Of a stretch of 39,814 nucleotides of DNA, positions 34,781-39,814 are shown piece by piece (within the stretch, counting starts at the first letter, position 1; the number at the start of each line of letters is the position of its first letter). The DNA is from Clostridiaceae bacterium (lineage in GTDB: Bacteria; Bacillota; Clostridia; DSM-8532). The notes below the pieces were generated by a model. The model was not told where the DNA came from and did no database searches. It saw only the letters and a program-made list of their open reading frames with translations. The position numbers were made by a program, and so were the translations under genes. The DNA lies in NCBI GenBank assembly GCA_012520855.1, contig JAAYNO010000029.1, positions 1-39,814 on the forward strand. Reading direction: 5' to 3'.

Positions 34781-36971
34781 CGGAACCACCTCTGATTGTA
34801 TTATGGTTTTTGGTCGTAGTATTATAAATGCTGTTATCAAGTTCCATCAGGCTATTTTTCTTTTCCAGCTCCGGATACTCAGGCCGTTCATGGTAGACAC
34901 CGCTTAAGACCTGCATAAAACTGTCTGCTATTATGCTAAGATCCTTGAGCGTAATATCGCAGCGGTCCAGTTGACCGTCATCAAGCTTGTCCTTGATTAT
35001 TTTACGAACCAGTCCTTCTGTTTTTCCCGGAGTTTTTTCAGGCATAGAGCGAACAGCGGCCTCAACCGAGTCAGCCAGCATGACGACAGCGGCTTCCCTG
35101 GTATTCGGTACCGGTCCTTCATAACGGAAATTCTCCTCTTTGAGTTCATCGGTTTTTTCGGTCTGAGTTGCTTTGTGATAGAAATAAGCGACCAGAGTAT
35201 TCCCATGATGCTGGCCTATTATATCACGAATAATTTTGGGCAGACGATATTTTACCGCCAGTTCTTCCCCGTCTTTTGTATGAGAGGTTATAACAAGCGT
35301 GCTTAAGTTGGGAGTGAGTTTATCATGCGGGTTGTCCGATAATTGATTTTCTTTGAAGAAATGAGGGCGCTTAAGTTTTCCTACATCATGAAAATAGGCC
35401 CCAACCCTTGCAAGCAGAGCATTACCGCCAATTTCCCGGGTTGCTACCTCCGCCAAATTCCCTACCATAAGGCTGTGGTGATATGTCCCGGGAGCTTCCA
35501 TCAGAAGCTTTTTTAAAAGGGGATGGTTAGGATCCGCCAGTTCCAGCAGTTTAAGCGGCGTTACCACATTGAATGTGCTTTCCAGAAACGGCAAAAGCCC
35601 GATTGCCAGAATAATCGACAGCATACCATTTATAAAGGCCAGCCCTCCGTCGTTCAATAGACTCTCGAGACTCTTTTTCTGAATAATTCCTATCAATACG
35701 ATGATTACAGCGTTCAGGCATCCTAAGATAAGCCCCGTCAACGATATTTTCCTTCGCTGTGTGGCATTTACGGTAAAAAATGCCGCAAATGTGCCCCCGA
35801 TTACAGACATTAACATGAATTCCAGGTTCCCCCCTACCATAAGCGAAAAACTGAATGTTAGGAGTATATTTACTGTTATAGCAGGCTCAATACCAAGAAA
35901 GATCGCAATCAGGACCGGTGCTATAAAGATCGGGATAATAAAGTATGACAAATCGGGTATAAACTCACGAATAACCCATGCAAATAAGGTGGTTATCAGA
36001 ATTGATACACATATCAGTAATATCGAATTCCGGTCGTAATAAATTCTGGAATGGAACTTCTGGAGGTAAATGACCGATGCTGCAATCAAAAGCAGTACTA
36101 TTATGAAAACAGCAATATAAAGCAGATAATCGGGCTTACCTTCGCTGTCTATGTAGTTTATTTCTTTCAGCACCTCGAATTTATCTTCGGTAACTATGTC
36201 ATCCTTGCTGATAATTCTTTCATCTTTGTAAATTATTACGGGGTTATCCTTGATATAGCTTTCGATAAATGCATCCCTCTGAGCATTTGTAGCTTCTTCA
36301 TCAACACGGCTGTTAGGCTTGATCACCTTTTGCAGTACATCGACGGCAATTGGCTTTAATGACTCAAGCTCATGGCCTTCACTGATAATATCAAGACGGT
36401 TGGCTATTTCGATAGCGATATTATCTTCCATGAGCTTTTTTCTGGTAAGCCCCGGTATAATATCTTTAATAACTATGTTTTTAAGCGCCGTAAAGCTTTC
36501 TTTGCCTTGCCCGCCAAACAGCATTTCCAATGTAAGCGCGTCCAACTCAGAAAGAACACTGAAATTCCCGTCTGTATCAAGGTTCTCGATCTTTTCATCT
36601 AACGTCGAATAATCGGTATTATCTTTCACATCTGCAATAAGCTGCTCCAGATCATCAAAATACTCATAAGCCCCGTTTAGCATGTCGCTGTTGGCATTCT
36701 CAATGTCAATTACGACAGGAGTAAGCTTTGATGCCTTTTCTTCGGCGTTCTGCCGCGTTTTCAAAGTGTTTTCGATGTCCCTTGGAGCCTGAATGTCATA
36801 TTGGGAAATGTCTCCAATGCTTAGCTTATACTTTTTGGGAGTTGCTTCATAAGCAACTAATGCCGAAAGCACTAGCCATGTGAGAAAAAGAGCAATGATC
36901 CGTTGAAATGATATGCTCCTGATTATCTTAAACAGTTTAAATTCCACGCTCTTTCTTTTTTTTTCACCCAT
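34713..36971 (-). CDS. PgpH/YqfF-type 7TM-HD phosphohydrolase (c-di-AMP phosphodiesterase family)
   Basis: MEAPGTYHHSLMVGNLAEVATREIGGNALLARVGAYFHDVGKLKRPHFFKENQ; 7TM region; start MGEKKRKS at 36971. Confidence 0.93.
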   Translation of the reverse strand: MGEKKRKSVEFKLFKIIRSISFQRIIALFLTWLVLSALVAYEATPKKYKLSIGDISQYDIQAPRDIENTLKTRQNAEEKASKLTPVVIDIENANSDMLNGAYEYFDDLEQLIADVKDNTDYSTLDEKIENLDTDGNFSVLSELDALTLEMLFGGQGKESFTALKNIVIKDIIPGLTRKKLMEDNIAIEIANRLDIISEGHELESLKPIAVDVLQKVIKPNSRVDEEATNAQRDAFIESYIKDNPVIIYKDERIISKDDIVTEDKFEVLKEINYIDSEGKPDYLLYIAVFIIVLLLIAASVIYLQKFHSRIYYDRNSILLICVSILITTLFAWVIREFIPDLSYFIIPIFIAPVLIAIFLGIEPAITVNILLTFSFSLMVGGNLEFMLMSVIGGTFAAFFTVNATQRRKISLTGLILGCLNAVIIVLIGIIQKKSLESLLNDGGLAFINGMLSIILAIGLLPFLESTFNVVTPLKLLELADPNHPLLKKLLMEAPGTYHHSLMVGNLAEVATREIGGNALLARVGAYFHDVGKLKRPHFFKENQLSDNPHDKLTPNLSTLVITSHTKDGEELAVKYRLPKIIRDIIGQHHGNTLVAYFYHKATQTEKTDELKEENFRYEGPVPNTREAAVVMLADSVEAAVRSMPEKTPGKTEGLVRKIIKDKLDDGQLDRCDITLKDLSIIADSFMQVLSGVYHERPEYPELEKKNSLMELDNSIYNTTTKNHNTIRGGSDEADRIQPPKEQANPQRDYKAD

Positions 36972-37938
36972 CTGTACGCCCCCTGCCTTTTGCGTCATTT
37001 TCATACGCCTTGACTATACGCTGAACCAGTTCGTGTCGTACAACATCCCGTTCTGAAAGGAATACGAACGAGATTCCTTCAACATGTCCAAGGATCCTTC
37101 TGGCTTCATTCAGGCCCGATTTTCCCCCCGGAAGGTCAATTTGTGTTATATCACCCGTAATAACCATTCTTGAGCCCACGCCCATTCTGGTAAGAAACAT
37201 TTTCATTTGCTCCGGGGTGGTGTTCTGCGCCTCATCCAGAATAATAAATGAATCATCAAGAGTCCTTCCCCTCATATACGCAAGAGGTGCCACTTCAATT
37301 ACACCTTTTTCCATATTGCTGTGGTAGGTTTCAGGACCCATGATCTGATAAAGAGCATCATACAAGGGTCGTAAATAGGGATCGACCTTGTTCTGAAGAT
37401 CGCCAGGCAAAAACCCCAGACGTTCGCCTGCTTCTACAGCCGGTCTGGTTAATATGATCCGGTTGATCATTTTTTCCCGGAATGCCTTAACAGCAAGAGC
37501 CACCGCCAGAAATGTTTTCCCTGTTCCTGCAGGTCCAATTCCGAATACTATAGGACTTTTACGCATTGCCTCAACATATTTTTTCTGTCCGAAGGTTTTG
37601 GACTTAATTGGCTTTCCCCTGTAAGTCACACATATTTGATCTAGAGGGAGCGATTCATTATTGATCCTCTCCTCTTCGGTAAGTTCCAAAAGATAGCGTA
37701 CATTTTGCTCGGTGATTATATCACCGCTTTCGGAAATATGCATTAGCTTTCTTATGATATCCACCGCCATATCAGCCCGGCTCTCAAATCCGGCAATATT
37801 GAGCCCGTCGTTTCTTGCCGTTATTTTTACATCTAATCTGTTTTCAATCAATTTTATATTCTTATCGTTGGTACCAAACAAGTTTATTGCCAAGCCAGGC
37901 TCAGGCAATTCCAATTGTCTCTCAACAACAGTATCCAA
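36964..37938 (-). CDS. PhoH family protein
   Basis: PIVFGIGPAGTGKTFLAVALAVKAF; ILTRPAVEAGERLGFLPGDLQNKVDPYLRPLYDAL; FIILDEAQNTTPEQMKMFLTRMG. Confidence 0.97.
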   Translation of the reverse strand: MDTVVERQLELPEPGLAINLFGTNDKNIKLIENRLDVKITARNDGLNIAGFESRADMAVDIIRKLMHISESGDIITEQNVRYLLELTEEERINNESLPLDQICVTYRGKPIKSKTFGQKKYVEAMRKSPIVFGIGPAGTGKTFLAVALAVKAFREKMINRIILTRPAVEAGERLGFLPGDLQNKVDPYLRPLYDALYQIMGPETYHSNMEKGVIEVAPLAYMRGRTLDDSFIILDEAQNTTPEQMKMFLTRMGVGSRMVITGDITQIDLPGGKSGLNEARRILGHVEGISFVFLSERDVVRHELVQRIVKAYENDAKGRGRTDG

Positions 37939-37995
37939 GTTTTTTCTGCCTTTCTTGCCGTATTTTTATTAGCGTCGCATAGTCAAGCGCAAGTC

Positions 37996-39183
37996 TTATT
38001 CAAGCACAGGCACCAGACCTGCTATATCTTCCTCGCATTCCACGACGATTTGTATGTAGACTGTACCGCTTTCGCTTGTTACCTGTTTTACGATCTCGTC
38101 AATCACGACACAGTCCTCGGGCATTCTTGCTTCCAAATCCTTTTTTGCTGTTTCTAATGCCACTGAAATAGCTTCATCCATAGTCAGATCAACTTGTCTT
38201 TCCATTATTTCAAAGCTTGTTTCAACAGTCAAGCCTATTGGAAGTTTTATTCCAAAAGGTGACAGAAACTTGTCAACAGTTTGTGTCTCATAAATCTCAA
38301 AGGGAGGCTCCCCTCCTATTTTCAGCTTTCGGTCTAAAAATCTTAGATATACCGTGTCATGAGATTTTTGTGTTTTCAGCCTCTGGGTATATACCATGGA
38401 GACAGGCAATGAGCTTTCATACCAAGTTTTTGCAATGACTTTGCCCAGTGCGTGGACATCACGGGTGCCAAAATCAGGATTCTTGCTTTGGAGCTTTCCT
38501 GAAACCAGCACCTGGCCTTTTCTGACCGTATCCCCTTCCTTTACAAGTGCATTCCCGGCATAAACCTCCATATTAGTTATCAGACCGTCTCTTTCAGCTA
38601 CAATATTAAACGACTCATTGTTCTTTATCAAAACCGGCGGTTCTATACTGTCCTTTACAGTAACACTGAGTTTTACGCCTTTTATTTCGACTCCTACCCA
38701 GGCAAGCCCTTCTACTTCCAGAGCTATACGTGAAGCGATATTTTTTGGATCCAGCCCCCTTTTAAAGCTTCCCCTTCCTATACTCTCCACTTCCAAAACA
38801 TTCAAAACCTGGGGGATCAATTCGGGTTTGCCGCAAATGATCTCAATATCCCAGATTATCGATGTCGAGAGGATCAAAAGAGAAGCAAAAAGCAGCAATC
38901 CAACCTTAAAACCTTTTTTCTTTTTAAATCTATATAAACAAAACGGTAATCCGCATTTTTTTTTAATATGCACCCTGCAGCCAGACTTTTTCGCCGCGGG
39001 CCTCATAAGTTTGAAACCCCTTATGCTTGCCTTCATTGATGCCGATTCAGCATCTTTTCTGACAATATCCCATAAAAGTATCTGTCGTTTTGAACAGATA
39101 TTGATAAAGCGCTCCAAACTTCTGCCTGTGACTATAATAATAACATATCCCCTGATATAATTCCATAAATGCACCAGAAACAT
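37996..39183 (-). CDS. yqfD: Sporulation protein YqfD
   Basis: LWNYIRGYVIIIVTGRSLERFINICSKRQILLWDI; VEVKGVKLSVTVKD-type region; adjacent to yqfC. Confidence 0.93.
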   Translation of the reverse strand: MFLVHLWNYIRGYVIIIVTGRSLERFINICSKRQILLWDIVRKDAESASMKASIRGFKLMRPAAKKSGCRVHIKKKCGLPFCLYRFKKKKGFKVGLLLFASLLILSTSIIWDIEIICGKPELIPQVLNVLEVESIGRGSFKRGLDPKNIASRIALEVEGLAWVGVEIKGVKLSVTVKDSIEPPVLIKNNESFNIVAERDGLITNMEVYAGNALVKEGDTVRKGQVLVSGKLQSKNPDFGTRDVHALGKVIAKTWYESSLPVSMVYTQRLKTQKSHDTVYLRFLDRKLKIGGEPPFEIYETQTVDKFLSPFGIKLPIGLTVETSFEIMERQVDLTMDEAISVALETAKKDLEARMPEDCVVIDEIVKQVTSESGTVYIQIVVECEEDIAGLVPVLE

Positions 39184-39201
39184 AAGCTTACCAACTCACT
39201 T

Positions 39202-39525
39202 TTACGCATCATAGTCGATATTTGATATCTTTCCTCCGATAATGATTTCTTCGCTTGTTATTTCCCTTATGTTAAGTCCGTCTCCGGTAACTTTGATCAC
39301 ACCGTTATTGGTATTTATCCGTATCATCCCGTTTTGAAAATCCATTATTCCTTTAAAATTCTCAATCAAAACCTCTCCGCGGCCTATCGCGGTAACCTTC
39401 GGGCGGTTACCGTAAGCATCGGCCGGTATCTCAAACAGACGGGCAAGTTTTTCTCCAAGACTTTCTCCAGGCTCTTTTTTGGCTTTTTTAGCTCCTTTTA
39501 TTTTGTGTATTCCTCTTTTCATCAA
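39202..39525 (-). CDS. yqfC: Sporulation protein YqfC
   Basis: EIPADAYGNRPKVTAIGRGEVLIENFKGIMDFQNGMIRINTNNGVIKVTGDGLNIREITSEEIIIGGKI. Confidence 0.93.
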   Translation of the reverse strand: MMKRGIHKIKGAKKAKKEPGESLGEKLARLFEIPADAYGNRPKVTAIGRGEVLIENFKGIMDFQNGMIRINTNNGVIKVTGDGLNIREITSEEIIIGGKISNIDYDA

Positions 39526-39814
39526 CCCTCACCTCTTGCATACTTTTCCAGTTCAAATACATTTCCAAATTCATAACCGGAGGCTCTGGCATACTCAATG
39601 ATTGCATCAAGCGCTTCGGCATTATCCTTTGATACTGCGTGAAGAAGAATTATTTCACCATTATGCAGATTGTCAGTAACTTTTTTAAATGCGTATTCCC
39701 ATCCTCTTTGTCGGTCAATTGCCCAATCATCATAGGCAAAGCTCCAGAACACATTTACATATCCAAGGTTTGATGTTATATTGAGGCTTCTTTCACTATA
39801 CTCACCCTTCGGTG
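39522..39814 (-). CDS. Polysaccharide deacetylase, PdaA-like (3' part only, runs off right edge)
   Basis: PKGEYSERSLNITSNLGYVNVFWSFAYDDWAIDRQRGWEYAFKKVTDNLHNGEIILLHAVSKDNAEALDAIIEYARASGYEF. Confidence 0.85.
   Translation of the reverse strand, partial: PKGEYSERSLNITSNLGYVNVFWSFAYDDWAIDRQRGWEYAFKKVTDNLHNGEIILLHAVSKDNAEALDAIIEYARASGYEFGNVFELEKYARGEG

Noticed and set aside
38618-39160. 180-aa plus-strand ORF
   Set aside because: Antisense to yqfD, no RBS or recognisable family.

Overview
This 39.8-kb window looks like a chromosome segment from a motile, spore-forming clostridium (inference from gene content and AT-rich sequence). Nearly everything is on the minus strand. From the right edge leftwards: (i) a pdaA-like deacetylase fragment, yqfC, yqfD, phoH-like, pgpH-like 7TM-HD, ybeY, dgkA-like, an M50 site-2 protease, mfd and a SurA/PrsA-type foldase; (ii) a multidomain secreted GH87-like alpha-1,3-glucanase gene (CBM32, 2x CARDB, CBM35/6-like, beta-helix) broken by a frameshift; (iii) a complete spoIIIAA-AH operon preceded by a good sigma-E-type promoter; (iv) rpsT on the plus strand, then scpA, scpB, a DUF2953-like gene and a ytfJ/gerW-like gene; (v) an alpha/beta SASP gene on the plus strand; (vi) a flagellar operon flgB-flgC-fliE-fliF-fliG-fliH-fliI-fliJ-motE-like-fliK-flgD-orf(TIGR02530-like)-flgE-flbD-fliL-fliM-fliY, with the first codons of a cheY-like gene at the left edge. 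I see no rRNA, tRNA, CRISPR, prophage or defence system. The most interesting signals are non-coding. Six of the seven flagellar-operon spacers longer than about 60 nt contain substantial RNA hairpins, including a terminator-like attenuator between flgE and flbD and a possible two-state structure before the motE-like gene. A 22-nt perfect palindrome overlaps a candidate internal cheY promoter. A REP-like GGGGACGGTTC element sits between spoIIIAC and spoIIIAB. The GH87-like gene is frameshifted. I did not find a clear new multi-gene system.
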